From: Toxonevra muliebris
Lineage: Eukaryota > Arthropoda > Insecta > Diptera > Pallopteridae
Direction: 5' to 3'
Assembly (NCBI GenBank): GCA_963691655.1
Contig: OY829326.1
Span: 115,293,388-115,357,387 of the forward strand
DNA length: 64,000 bases
The translations under genes and the position numbers were made by a program. The notes beneath the pieces are model-generated. The model was not told the origin of the DNA. It saw nothing but the letters and a program-made list of their open reading frames with translations, and made no database searches. Every line of letters starts with the position of its first letter. Position 1 is the first letter of the stretch. Shown piece by piece: positions 23,471 through 34,300 of this stretch.

Positions 23471-23604
23471 AGAAGGGACACCGTAGGTGTATTAGAGTGG
23501 GACTCAGTCAAATTAGAATAGATAGAATGTAAAGTATTTAATATTAAACGAAATAGAAGGGACACCGTAGGTGTAGAAAAAGAATTTTATTTCGGTTTAA
23601 TATA
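23471..23604. repeat. Paired 20-bp direct repeats with hairpin core
   Basis: AGAAGGGACACCGTAGGTGT occurs at 23471-23490 and again at 23555-23574, 84 bp apart. Its core ACACC-GTA-GGTGT is a small perfect hairpin. Nearby, ATATTAAACGAAATA (23540-23554) is mirrored by TATTTCGGTTTAATAT (23587-23602) with one extra base. This may be the end of a decayed mobile element. No coding region is linked to it. Confidence 0.5.
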
Positions 23605-24169
23605 TAATTCTTTATTTCGAGAGAAGTCAGATGCTTACCCTAGGGCGATTGGATCCAGAAGAGATCTTCTCATATAACTTAAAACTACAAGTCACCTAAC
23701 AGTTCAGTTTTACAACAGGAATTCAGCAACTGAACGAAGGAACAGAGAAGATGTTTTTGTATGTACTACAAAATTAGGGTGTTGTGAAAAATGGATAAAG
23801 ATGTGTCCACTTAAACAGTAGAAAAAACACCTGTTATAAATTCAGTTTATCTACTCTTCATTGTCGTATTCGGTTTTTCGAGTGCCTTCTGCATATAGCA
23901 TACCTTCTGCCGTTCCAATCATGGCAGGTAGGAGTCGCACAAAAAGAATTTAAGCATAATAAATTCTTCCAATAAAAAATAATCATTTTATCATGCATAA
24001 AATGAACTTTCCTTGTGTGAAGAGTATATGCCGTTATGCGCTCTATAGAGTACTATTTTATAGAAAACTTTATATATTATTTTCTCAAACATTTTTTTAT
24101 TTTTGACTTATGACAGTCTTGCATATTACATTTTTTATTACAACATATAAAATGTTATGTTGATATTTA

Positions 24170-24331
24170 CCCCTCTAAAGGGTCCAAAAAAATGCTTATT
24201 TTTTTGAAGTGGTTGATTGTACCACGTCCAATAATTTTTTTAGGATTTTGAGATCAGATTTATTCTTTTTACATCAAAATTTCTCAATCCCAATTTTTTT
24301 TAAATCAATCAAAAATTTCGGGACTAGAGGG
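24170..24331. mobile_element. Candidate piggyBac-type MITE, 162 bp
   Basis: The left end CCCCTCTAAAGGGTCC follows TTTA (24166-24169). The right end, read inward, is CCCTCTAGTCCCG, beside TTAA (24332-24335). Short shared termini CCCTCTA and a near-TTAA target suggest a piggyBac-type MITE with one mutated target copy. Confidence 0.45.
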
Positions 24332-24565
24332 TTAAGATTAAGTGCTTAGTTTAATTAACCTTATAACGTTTATTTTGCGGTGTAGAATATATTTTTAGTT
24401 TGAAAAATATTTTTAAAGACACAGTTGCTCACTGTGTATCAGAGCTGAAAATTTTAAGCATTTTTAGTTTAGTGATTATTTATTTTAAAACCAAGTTCCC
24501 AGATTTTGGTTGTTCAGCGATCTATAGTAAAATTTTATAAGTAACATATTTCTAGAATATATTAA

Positions 24566-25714
24566 CCCTCTATCAACCCTCTTAATGAGCCAAAAAAGTG
24601 ACTTCTTCCAAAAAGAGCAGAAAATATCCATAATTAAGGGAGATAATGGATTAATACATTCTGAAAAAATGTTCTACGGAAAATTATATTATAGTTTGCT
24701 GAACACACAAACAATCTCAGATGCAAACTTAACAAGTTCTGGTATGGTTTATTATGCTTGGATTTCACTATGTCATAATTGCTGTCAAAGAGAGAAAAAG
24801 AGAAAATTTCCCATATGAAATTTGCCAACATGCTGCCAAATTTGATTGAATTTGACATAGTGAAAACCAGGCATTTTACTTAATATTGTTAGAAATGGAC
24901 AAACTTTAGGCCCGCATAAAAACGAAATTCGAGCTAACTTTACAAAATCCTCCAAGGATTTCGTTACTATATATGCATATTTTCAACCTATGCAAACGGA
25001 TTTCTGTTAGGATTCCATGACTTTGACCATTGAACCAACATATACATACATATACTAGATATTACTTTAATTTCAAATGCATAATTTTTTATATAAAATT
25101 AGTTCATTGAAAAGCCCATTGGTCGAAAAATTTACCAAAAATATCACGGAAGCCAACAAAAAAAAAAAGAAAAGAATTTTAAATATTTTTATCTTAATGG
25201 GATAAATTTTAACAGCTTAAGACAATTTAAAATATGTTTAAAATTTTTCTATGTGTATTCATTCCGCTTAGTCCATTGATGAATACCGGAGCTACACGTT
25301 GCATAGCTTCAGTACTTTGTGCGTTGTTTCGTTTTAATTTTATCGCCAGCTGAAGATCAGATTTCGAGTAATTTACGAAAAAAAAATAATTTTTGGTGAT
25401 ATTAAAATTATAAAATTATATAGAATAATTTTAATTATTGAAAAAAAATATTTATAGTTGTTTGTTGGAGTTGAAAAAGGTATTAGGAAGTAGGGAATTG
25501 ATTATATTTTACAATTATGCAATTTGAATACATAATGATTTTTTAATTTTCCATTTATCGGGACTACAAGCTTTTTGTTGGACCACCTATTTTTTCATCT
25601 CAAGCAAAAATAAAGACTCCTATTCGATTTTCGACTTCATTTCCGAGTTTTATGCATTAAAATCAAGCAATCCTCATATTTTTAATTGCTGAAAAAAATT
25701 GGCCTAATAGAGGG
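24566..25714. mobile_element. Candidate piggyBac-type nonautonomous element, 1.15 kb
   Basis: Perfect TTAA flanks (24562-24565 and 25715-25718) enclose ends reading CCCTCTATCAACCC on the left and, inward, CCCTCTATTAGGCC on the right: the first 8 bases are identical. A similar left end with its flank, including TAGTAAAATTTTAT upstream, recurs at 31626-31690. The interior has no transposase frame. Confidence 0.55.
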
Positions 25715-25719
25715 TTAAC

Positions 25720-27230
25720 TACTGGCAAAAAAAAATTTTGTAAAAATTCCAGAGGGAACTGGTAGAAAACCAAAATGGGCTTAGGAAGAAATATCGGTCA
25801 ATAAGCGATAAATGAGATTTCAATGAATTCACTCTCAAAATACTCCTGCCCCAGTTCCACCCTTCATGTATGCATGAATGTTCGATAAAATTTTTATTGG
25901 ATTATAACTTAAATTCACTATAAAATCTCCACCTAAAAACATATTATACTCTTATAGAAATCATTGATTTAGAAAAATGTCACTAAAAAGGCGAAATTGC
26001 CACTGTCAATTTAACTTAACTCAAAAAATAAAAAATTTTAAATATAAATAAAATGACAAAAAAAAAAAGGAGAAAAATATTCGTTTACAGCTTACAGTTA
26101 TGGTGATGGTGGTGAAAAATGGAAACACAAATTCACACGACGCGCTCACTTAATTTCATAATGGAACTCCTGGGGCCTGATGCAATTTGACACTGAGGAA
26201 AATCAGTGAAGCGCGTGACTGTCCCGAACTTGGAAGCTCAAAACTAGACAGACAGACAGCGAGACAGAAAACTAAACATTCAGAGTGACCTCTTTGTGAA
26301 TAACTTAAACAAAAATTTAATAATATGAAAAAACTTGTAGTTCGAAACGATTTTATGTTTGATGGCAAACAAAAAAAAAATCAACACAAAAAAAAAACGT
26401 TACCTTAACAGGTTAACACACAGAGAAAAATGCAAAAAGCCAAAAGGGTTTTACACAAAAATTAGACAAGACAGACACAGAAAGACGTAGTTTTGTTTTT
26501 GTTCGTTTGTGTCTCTTTCATTTTAAATGGTCCATTACCCTTCGATAGCGATAGAGGGTACACGCCAGCCGACCTCCGATTGTTTGCCTACACTTCTCAA
26601 GAAAATTGCTTTAAATATTTATGGACAGTTGATTTTTACGCCACTGATCTTGACAGCAGCAAAAGCAGCAGTTGCTGGCTGATAAAACAACAACTACTAC
26701 TGTAGTTTTGTTGTTAGTACGAAAATAAAGGGCGACGATCGTGTACACGATTATGAAATACTTGTGGTGGCAGTGGTAGTAGCAGTCGATTAAGTTTTAT
26801 AGATACGGGCAGCAGGGTAAATAAGGAATTAGCATTTTAATTCTTAAATGAATTTAAGCTTTAATGTAATCCGCAATCGCACGTTTCCTATGCGCTTCAG
26901 TATGTATACGAGTAAATATTTTTTTCAACGCTATGTTCTTGTTGTTGGTTTTATAGCTGCAGATTAATTTTGCTTTCAAAGTTTATAAATAGTTTTACAC
27001 TTGGTTTCACACTTTAACTGATTTTAATATATAGTAAGTATTCCCTTTTTTTTTGTTTTTGTTGTTGTTGTTGTAATTCATTCTTTCTTTGTTGCTTTTT
27101 TTTCATTTATTATTAAGTTTTATTTTTCTTTGTTTTTATTTCGCTTTTGTTGATATTTTCGCACGCTCAAATAGTGTGTGTGTGTGTGTGTGTGCCTTTT
27201 GTGTTTGTAATCGCCTGAGTCCATCGCGCT
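25720..27230. other. Non-coding stretch with microsatellites
   Basis: No gene is supported. CAGACAGACAG-like repeats lie near 26250, short CAG/TTG tracts near 26660-26710, (TTG)n at 27057-27075 and (GT)n at 27174-27194. Confidence 0.4.
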
Positions 27231-27234
27231 TTTT

Positions 27235-27312
27235 TCAAGATATTTCTGAGCTGGCTCCCCTCAGCAAAGCGACAATGACGGTTAAGAAGGCGACGCTCAA
27301 TAGCTTGGTCAT
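27235..27312 (-). CDS. Candidate 25-residue signal-peptide-like small ORF
   Basis: From ATG at 27312 on the minus strand the frame reads MTK, a hydrophobic core LLSVAFLTVIVALL (residues 4-17), then RGASSEIS and TGA. This has the n/h/c layout of a secretory signal peptide, with small residues near 19-21 for cleavage. The codons are clearly less AT-rich than the neighbourhood. It could be a first coding exon of a secreted or membrane protein, though no convincing GT splice donor follows before the stop, or a stand-alone micropeptide, or chance. In-frame sequence upstream of the ATG is open for about 18 codons. Confidence 0.25.
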   Translation of the reverse strand: MTKLLSVAFLTVIVALLRGASSEIS

Positions 27313-27425
27313 TAATTTTATAAGCTGCGCGAATGCGCTCGTTTGTTGTTTAATTAATTTATCAAATCATTGATTAAGTAATAAGTATGAAGGCAAGTAA
27401 GGTAAGGTAGTAAGTATAAGGTAGA

Positions 27426-27447
27426 GAGGGGAAGGGGGGGGGGGGAG
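27426..27447. repeat. Poly(G) tract
   Basis: A G run of more than ten bases, interrupted at its start by AA, within otherwise AT-rich DNA. Confidence 0.8.
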
Positions 27448-27449
27448 AA

Positions 27450-28680
27450 CTTATTTTAAGCTTGATAGCGTTGCGCTTCTTTTACTTCAAAGCGTTTTTT
27501 TTTACATATGGCCTACAGGAGTGTAAAGTCACGTGATTGATTTTAACGTTTTCCAACTAGTTTCCTTTGGATTCATTCATATTTGTATTTGCTGGAGTTT
27601 TAATTTTCCGCATATGATTCTCACACTTTTGCGGTTGTTGTTTACATTAGCCGCTTATCGTCAACAAGTTGGTTTTTGTTTTGCTGTTTTGCAGCTTTTT
27701 TTTTATTTTCATCTATAGAGTTGCGCGGAGTTTGGGACAGGAAACATGTGTGGCTTCTAAATACTTTATTCTTGTTGTGTATTAAATATTTGATTTATGA
27801 TATTTCCAACGAAATTTCCTAGAAATATTGAAAGTGATTTTCGGCATGAAACCAGTTACGTTCATATCTACGTACGTACATTAATGGTTTCTAGGGTGTA
27901 ATTACTTTTTGATTTAGACAGATTCTTTAGTTTCAGTTTTAGCGAATGTGAAGTGACGAAAGTGAAAATTTTAGTTAAGTTGTAGACAAATTATTTTTTT
28001 CTTTTAAGCTCTTGATCGAAAACAAACCTTGAACAAATAATTAATTATTGGTTATTAATTAATTATTTTCTGTTTCGCAACGCTGAATACTTATTTAATA
28101 AAAGCTTTACTTATTTGGCAACTTTGTTTATAAATCAGTTAAAAATTAACCATAACAGCTTTTCAAAGAACTCTTTGATCTATCACAATTTGGATCTCGC
28201 CAAGATAGACGCATCCTATATCGCGATATCCACATCATTCTGGACTGTACTGTTAAATCAAAAATCAAATTGTGTGCATAATGTGTGTTTGTGTTTCGTG
28301 ATTCGTGTTTCTCAGCGATTTCACTTCATAGTTTGACAGTTAAGCTTAGTTTCCATACCGGATGTGCCTACCTGGCTCCTCCGTAGTTTTGTAGGAAAAC
28401 AACAACTCTCTTGGGGAGTGAGAATTATAACTTCAAAAAATGATTAGCAACATCGGAGATGATTGTATGCAACGATTTGAAACTGTGTTTTTTTTCATTT
28501 CAGTCCGTAACAGTGATGCCAGTTCGAGGGATATTTCACTTTTTGAGGTAGTTTTTGGTTCCATTTTGGGCAAAAACGGGCCAAGGTACTTTATTTTGCT
28601 GCTCCGAAGAAAAACAGGAATTTCTGTTTCATAGATTTAAATTTCCTTGCAATACTGGAAATTAATTCACGACGATGACA
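27450..28680. other. Non-coding stretch, nothing recognised
   Basis: AT-rich with T runs. Short frames here have no recognisable protein signature. Confidence 0.4.
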
Positions 28681-28681
28681 A

Positions 28682-28799
28682 GTCTGCTTTTAGACGAAGA
28701 ACCTAGTTGTTTGCGAAAGAGACGGGAGTTTCATCTCACCCTTTTTCCCACCACAATTTGGTAGTTGCCAGCAGCTAGTTTCCTTGCCTAAAAGCAGAC
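28682..28799. repeat. Inverted repeat, about 25-bp arms
   Basis: The left arm GTCTGCTTTTAGACGAAGAA (28682 onward) pairs with the right arm ending CCTAAAAGCAGAC (28787-28799). Read inward the right arm is GTCTGCTTTTAGGCAAGGAA. The 12 outermost bases are identical and about 20 of 25 match overall, with roughly 68 bp between the arms. It could be a very short MITE or a transcribed hairpin. No TSD is evident. Confidence 0.6.
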
Positions 28800-29163
28800 C
28801 AATCATTTATGGAATTATGTTTTAACATTGTCACACTCGAACGTCAAGTCCTAACCCATCTTGTCTATCATTAGAGATATTAAATGTAAAAAGCGAAATA
28901 GATTAGATAACGACATACTCATGAGTATTTGTATAAAAAGAAATTAGTTATAAGCTAAAAAATTTAGCGTTGATTTTAGCGTTTACGCCTTCAAACAAAT
29001 TAATAATAACAATGTGCGAAAAAATGAGAGCAACAAAAAGTGATCAGGATCAGACTATGCTTTTTGAAAAGCAGAAGTAATCCAGAGTACTGTGGTTTAG
29101 TCCGTTTTTGAAGTGAAACTTCTTTAGCGAGGTAAATCGAAAATTTTGCAACGGAAATCGCAT

Positions 29164-31260
29164 TGTTGTTGCACTCATACGAAACTAATAAAAACGAAGT
29201 TATGCTGTTGTTAGGGTTTAGCGAACGAGGTCATATGCGGATTGACTACATACAGTTTTGAAATTGTTTTGTGAAGTGAAATTCTTAAAAAAAACTAAGT
29301 GATTTTTAAAAAAGTGGAGTGTTTTTTGATGCGTAATAAGAAATTGGCATATTTTCACAATTTATCTGGTTTTATGTGCTTAGTTTCCGTGTGGCAGACA
29401 CAATAAGGCTCCGACAAAACTTTTTAAATGAGGGTATAATTTTTCAAGCCAAAAACAAAATGGGAGAATTCTTCGAAATTGTCGCGTTTTTACATAAAAT
29501 CATTTAGAAATAAAATCCTCCACTCGCCTTCTAAATCGTCTACCTCTTCATTTTCAACCAAATTCTAATAAATAATGTGACATGATGACGCACATCAGTA
29601 TTTAAATAAACACAAAAGATCTCAGAATATACTAAAGGATGTATGCTAAATGGTATCATTTTACTTTTTATAGGGGATATATGTAAATTCAAACACACCG
29701 ATCTGGCTACAGTCGGAGAATATTACAGAGATGAGCATATTTAGATTTTTTTTTCATCGATTTTAGTCTTTCATTGAAACTGGGAAACCGAAGTGTTTTT
29801 ATGAAAGAGGAAGTGACGAAGTGTCAGGCTTGAAAGTGAAATGAAAAACTTCAATTAAAGTGACAGCGACAGCACTGACTACATACAATCATGCAATGGG
29901 TCGACTTCTCGCAGTTTTATCTCATGTGCTTTAGTGAGAGAGCTTGATTGCATATAGCTGCTTTCTTCTCATGTATTATATACGTGCAGCGATGCCAACT
30001 TGCGGGGAATTTTACTTGGTGCGGGGAATCGGGGAATGAGCTGTTTTTTGCGGGGAATTTGAAATCGTTCAGCTTTTAGTAATTAAAATCTGCAGAATAT
30101 TGTTTGTCAAATTTTATGTAATGTAAAACGTTTAACTTATGAAATATTTCATATTTTGGGTCTTAAAATCTTCAACTTTTCTTAAGCAGGCCCTACAATT
30201 TACTGGTTTAGAGAAATCGATTTTTAAAAAAGTGTGCTATTTGAAAGTATTATATTTTGAAAACATTTTGTAAAAATTTCAGAGACCGCAGAGTGCTTTC
30301 GGAGATAATTCTTTCGTATATATTATTGCGCCGAGTTTCAGTCAGAAAGGCTTAGCTATGCCTTCATCCAGCACCTCCTGATTAATAACTTTTAATCATT
30401 GCTGACTAATCTGTAAACTTACAAATTACGGTCAGCTATCATAAAGAAGATGAAGTATATTTTATATATTAAAAACCGTCAAAACCATTCAAAACTTTGA
30501 AACCGTTTTTCTCAAAACAAAGTTTTTGTCATTTTTTATTTGAGTTAAGAAAAAAAATCCCATATCTTCTCCTTTGAGAACTTTGATGTCCAAAAGAGGG
30601 CTAAAGCTTATATGTTAAGAATTCCGGAGTCAGAAAGTACGTTTCTATTAATCTACCAGTCCCATAAAAATTGGTTAAGTTTTTTACCTAGAAAGTTCAG
30701 GGTCGCCTTAATATAACACTCATTAAGATAAATTTTATGTAATTTTTCGTTTTTGTAAATTGTTTATATGGAAAGTGCGTGTCGTGCTGTTATAATATGA
30801 AATTATACCAATGCGGGGAATTCGATCGAAAATCGGGGAATTTCTCGTGGGTTATCGGGGAGAGAGAAAAAATTAGTTGGCATCCCTGTATACGTATACT
30901 ACGTCACGCATGTTGCGATAAGTGTAGAGAGCATCAATAGAAAAAAAGCTTCGGAAAATAGAAAGAAGATGAGTGCAAAAGCTTCAGCAACAACGGTCAC
31001 TTGAAAAATCGCGTTTTTGTTACACTCATACGAAACCAGTAAGAAATGAAGTTATGCAGTTGTTAATCAGCAACATACAATCAAGCAGAGAGTTGACTTC
31101 TCGTAGTTTTATTTCATGTACTTTAGTAAGAGAGCAGACCCAGATGCCTCTGCTTGATTGTATATACCTGAACTTTCATGTTTGTGCCGATAACTGTAGC
31201 TCCCTACAACAGAAAAAAATAATAACAAAATAGAGAGAAGAAGACTGCAAAAACTTCAAC
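29164..31260. repeat. Diverged tandem duplication interrupted by insertions
   Basis: Three blocks occur twice in the same order. Block A (CACTCATACGAAAC then GAAGTTATGC) is at 29170 and 31023. Block B (CATACAATCA then CGACTTCTCGCAGTTTTAT or a close variant) is at 29882 and 31074. Block C (GATAAGTGTAGAGAGC or GATAACTGTAGCTCCC, then AAAAGCTTCAGCAAC or AAAAACTTCAACAG) is at 30916 and 31189. The first unit is expanded by extra DNA between A and B (the 12-mer TGACTACATACA lies at both 29243 and 29876) and by a hAT element at 29987-30888. In the second unit, block B has perfect 16-bp inverted arms (31075-31090 and 31148-31163). Confidence 0.6.
29987..30888. mobile_element. hAT-type nonautonomous element, 902 bp
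   Basis: The left end is CAGCGATGCCAACTTG. The right end, read inward, is CAGGGATGCCAACTAA: 13 of the first 14 bases match. The flanks TATACGTG (29979-29986) and TATACGTA (30889-30896) agree at 7 of 8. Repeated GCGGGGAAT/CGGGGAAT motifs lie just inside the left end, with CGGGGAATT and CGGGGAG inside the right end, which resemble subterminal transposase sites. No transposase frame is present. It is inserted in the first unit of a local tandem duplication. Confidence 0.8.
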
Positions 31261-31429
31261 AGAATTTGTTATAAATGTTTTCTAATAATTTTCAACTAAA
31301 CAACATGGTTTCACTTCTACTGTGAGTGCCTCCATTATTTTTTTTAAATTGGATAATCAACACACAGGGGATAATCCTATTACAGCAAAGTATTGTGTTG
31401 ATTATGAGAAGAAAAAAGGAAGAAAGATA

Positions 31430-31505
31430 GATATTAAGCCATACCCTATCTGGGAATCAAACTCGGGACCCCATAGTCTATCAGTGCTACTATACTACAA
31501 CGATG
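31430..31505 (-). mobile_element. tRNA-derived SINE (or tRNA pseudogene)
   Basis: On the minus strand the sequence has an A-box-like GTAGTATAGTAGCAC (31484-31502 region) and a B-box-like GAGTTTGATTCCC (31452-31465), spaced as in RNA polymerase III tRNA promoters, with GGGGTCCC before the B box. The cloverleaf is not intact and no acceptor stem closes, so I read it as a SINE head or tRNA pseudogene rather than a working tRNA. Confidence 0.6.
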
Positions 31506-31737
31506 TAATTTTTTTAAATCAATCCTCACTTATACTCCTTTTTTTTTTTGTCATTTGCATCCCATTCCGAGGGTATATCGAGGGTAATTCTAAAACTAAC
31601 TTTACGCGTTTCTGGTGTCCAGTAACCCATAGTAAAATTTTATGAGCAACCTTTTTCTAGAATGTATTAACCATCTGCCAACCCTCATAATGGTATAAAA
31701 AGAGTCTCTTGAAAAGAGAAAAAATACCTATTTAGCA

Positions 31738-32635
31738 GATGTGGGTGTCATGTCACCGCTACTTTGGTTACTTGTCTTCAACCAGATACTTACAGTATTT
31801 GAGCAAAAAAGAGTAAAGGCAGTTGACGTAGTAATCATGACAGTTTAGGAGTTAATCCTTCTAACACCGAACTTGTTCTGTTTACACTTTGGATTTCGCA
31901 CTTCGAACTCCCGAAACTTGACGGTATCACTCTAGGATTCTCACCCGAACCAAAGTATCTTGTTATTATACTTGATAGCAAGCTCAGCTGGAAGAGGAAT
32001 ATCGAAGAAAGGAAAAAGAAGGCGTTATGCGCTATTTACGCATGCCAGAAAACCTTTGGTAAACGGTGGGGCGTACGTCTGCGGCTCATCGATTGAACGT
32101 ACACGGCCGTCTTCCGTCCTCTACTTATCTACGGATCGTTGGTATGGTTGAATACTGCAAACAAAATCAGCTATCTCACTCAATTAGCAAAAGTTCAGAG
32201 ATTAGCATGTTTAGGAGTCATAACCTCAAGCAGGGTTGGAAATGATTCTTCACTTCCCACCCCTGGATGAATACCGCAGTAGCACAGCAGCCAAGGCAGT
32301 TATGTGATTAAGATAATCGCAATTTTGGGAGCATAACGCTGGACACGCTTCTATTCTAAACGAGTATAGCACACCAGAACAGCGACGATCTTCAGTTCTA
32401 CACTGTTGGGTCTAAAATGGAATATTTAAGGAAACAATTAATTTACAGAACTGGAGAACCTGGCGGAGATTCTGTCAGCAGACCTTGTAAGGTTCATTAG
32501 GAGTACTCAGTGGTTTCAACATGGGTAGAGTTTTTTAGATATGTTTCATAGCTAAAAGATTCCAAATATATAGGGACCAAATCTTTGGCCCTCAGTTTTT
32601 CTGAGCACTTCCCTTTTAACCTAACCTGACCCAGT
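31738..32635 (+). mobile_element. LINE ORF2 fragment (reverse transcriptase C-terminal half)
   Basis: Readable pieces in order are GVMSPLLWLLVFNQILTVFE (RT domain 5 region), GVNPSNTELVLFT, PKYLVIILDSKLSWKRNIEE, KKALCAIYACQKTFGKRWGV, TYTAVFRPLLIYGSLVWLN, then LEMILHFPPLDEY after a frameshift and NAGHASILNEYSTPEQRRSS. The YADD region is degenerate (AVDVVIMT). Stops (for example TGA after RLID near 32095) and frameshifts make it dead. The RT order resembles the RNase H-bearing I/R1-like LINEs at 6492 and 57362 rather than jockey. The fragment ends with CCTAACCTGACC near 32630. Confidence 0.85.
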
Positions 32636-32639
32636 TTTT

Positions 32640-34296
32640 GATTAAAAAAAATATTTGTAGGTTTTCTATACTTTTGCGAGGGTGTTTTTGTGGGAATTGT
32701 GGATAAAACTGTTGCAAATTTTATTCCAAAATTCTGGCATTACTGGTCCGTAACTCTATTTATTACTTCTCTTGAGAGTAATTAAAGCTTTATCCACCGG
32801 TGTCATTCTCTTCAGATCCATCTCACACTTACTATCTACTTTATCTACTTATACACACAAAGGAAGTGTCATGTCTCCAAAAAGGGCGATCAATTGAGCT
32901 TTGATTGTTTGTTCAATTTGTTGACAATTAACAAGTTTGTTACCTCATTCAACAATAACAACAATAAAAGCCGGCACGAAACACAAAAAAATCCTTCAAT
33001 AACTCTTTCACTCTCTCTCTCTCACTCTTTTGAATTAAATATGTAGGTATGTAGTTTGCAACTACTAGCTTCAGCCGTCATTTTTCAAGTGCCTACAATT
33101 TTTCTATACAAATAAATCTATATCTAACAAAAATTTCAAAATATTGGTAAAAGAAGAAAGTAGGAGGGCAGTTAGATTTACAATACGAACGCGCGCGACG
33201 TTTACATATTGCCATCAAAAAAACAAAACATACTTGACGTGTGCCTTTCCAACAATTAAACAACAACAAAACTCAAAACGAAAAAAAAAAAAAAAACATA
33301 ATAACAATTTTCCAAACACGACAACACGTGAAATGTAGAAGAAAAAAATTGAAATGAAAAAAAAAAAAAAAGAGTTGACTTCGTCAAATTCAACTGCAAC
33401 TTTAAAAACAACAGCAACAACAAGAAAAAGTCAACCTCGACGTCTTTGTCATACAACGACAAAACGACACGACATCATTTTGCACGTCACTCAAAAGAGA
33501 CGACGGCACAGGCATGTGAAGTGATGTGAAGGCAGGCAGGCAGGCAGGCAGGTCGGGCCAAGCAGGCAGGCAGCCGAGTTGAGGACTGTCAGGAGGACAG
33601 CTTTTGAAATGAAATGTAACAAAACGTTACAACACCAACAACAGCAATGCTAGTAGAGGCAATAACAACAACAACCTACCATTGCATGAATGCAATTTGG
33701 TATTAGTTAACATGTGACACGAGGACGTATCGAAAGAAAGATTGATTTTCTTGTTATAATTTGTTGCTGTTTTTGTTATTGTTGCTGTACACACGAGTTA
33801 TGTACGAGTCTACCTGTACATATGAGTATGACTGTCGTGAATTTACTTTATTGTTAAAGACATATTAATTCGTTCTCTCTCTCTCCTCCTCTTCAAACTT
33901 TTCTGCCTCTATTTCTTTCGCATTCATAAAGACTTTAAAGTCAAGGTTTAGTTAAAGTTATTCTCAAATTGAATTTGTAGAAGTGGATTTTTTCACTAGC
34001 TTACAAGAAATTCCATATGCCCACAGCTTTTCTAAAGCAACGTTTCAAGTTGATTCCGAAAATCATCATTCTTTTTTTCTGGTAGAAAGATAAAGTTTTC
34101 GAAATAAATGTGAGAACTCAAAAAGGCACTTCAAGATGAAGAGAACAAATATATGGAAAGAGCGAAAATTAGAGGCAGTGGAAAAATTTCAAGCAAAGTT
34201 TTGTGCTGCCACCTATAATTCCAATTTGCTTCTTTTTTTTTACTTTTTATAATCTCTCTCGAGAATAACAGAGGTATTCCACGTAGAATAGTGGCA
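32640..34296. other. Non-coding stretch rich in simple repeats
   Basis: A CT-repeat patch lies at 33008-33027, A runs near 33280 and 33355, a (GGCA)n block (listed separately) and CTCTCTCT near 33875. No gene is supported. Confidence 0.4.
33531..33573. repeat. (GGCA)n microsatellite
   Basis: Five and a half GGCA units at 33531-33552, then a short interruption and AGCAGGCAGGCAG at 33560-33573. Confidence 0.85.
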
Positions 34297-34300
34297 TTAA

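Noticed and set aside
33000..33580. Candidate CRISPR-like short repeats
   Set aside because: These are simple CT, A and GGCA microsatellites without spacer structure.
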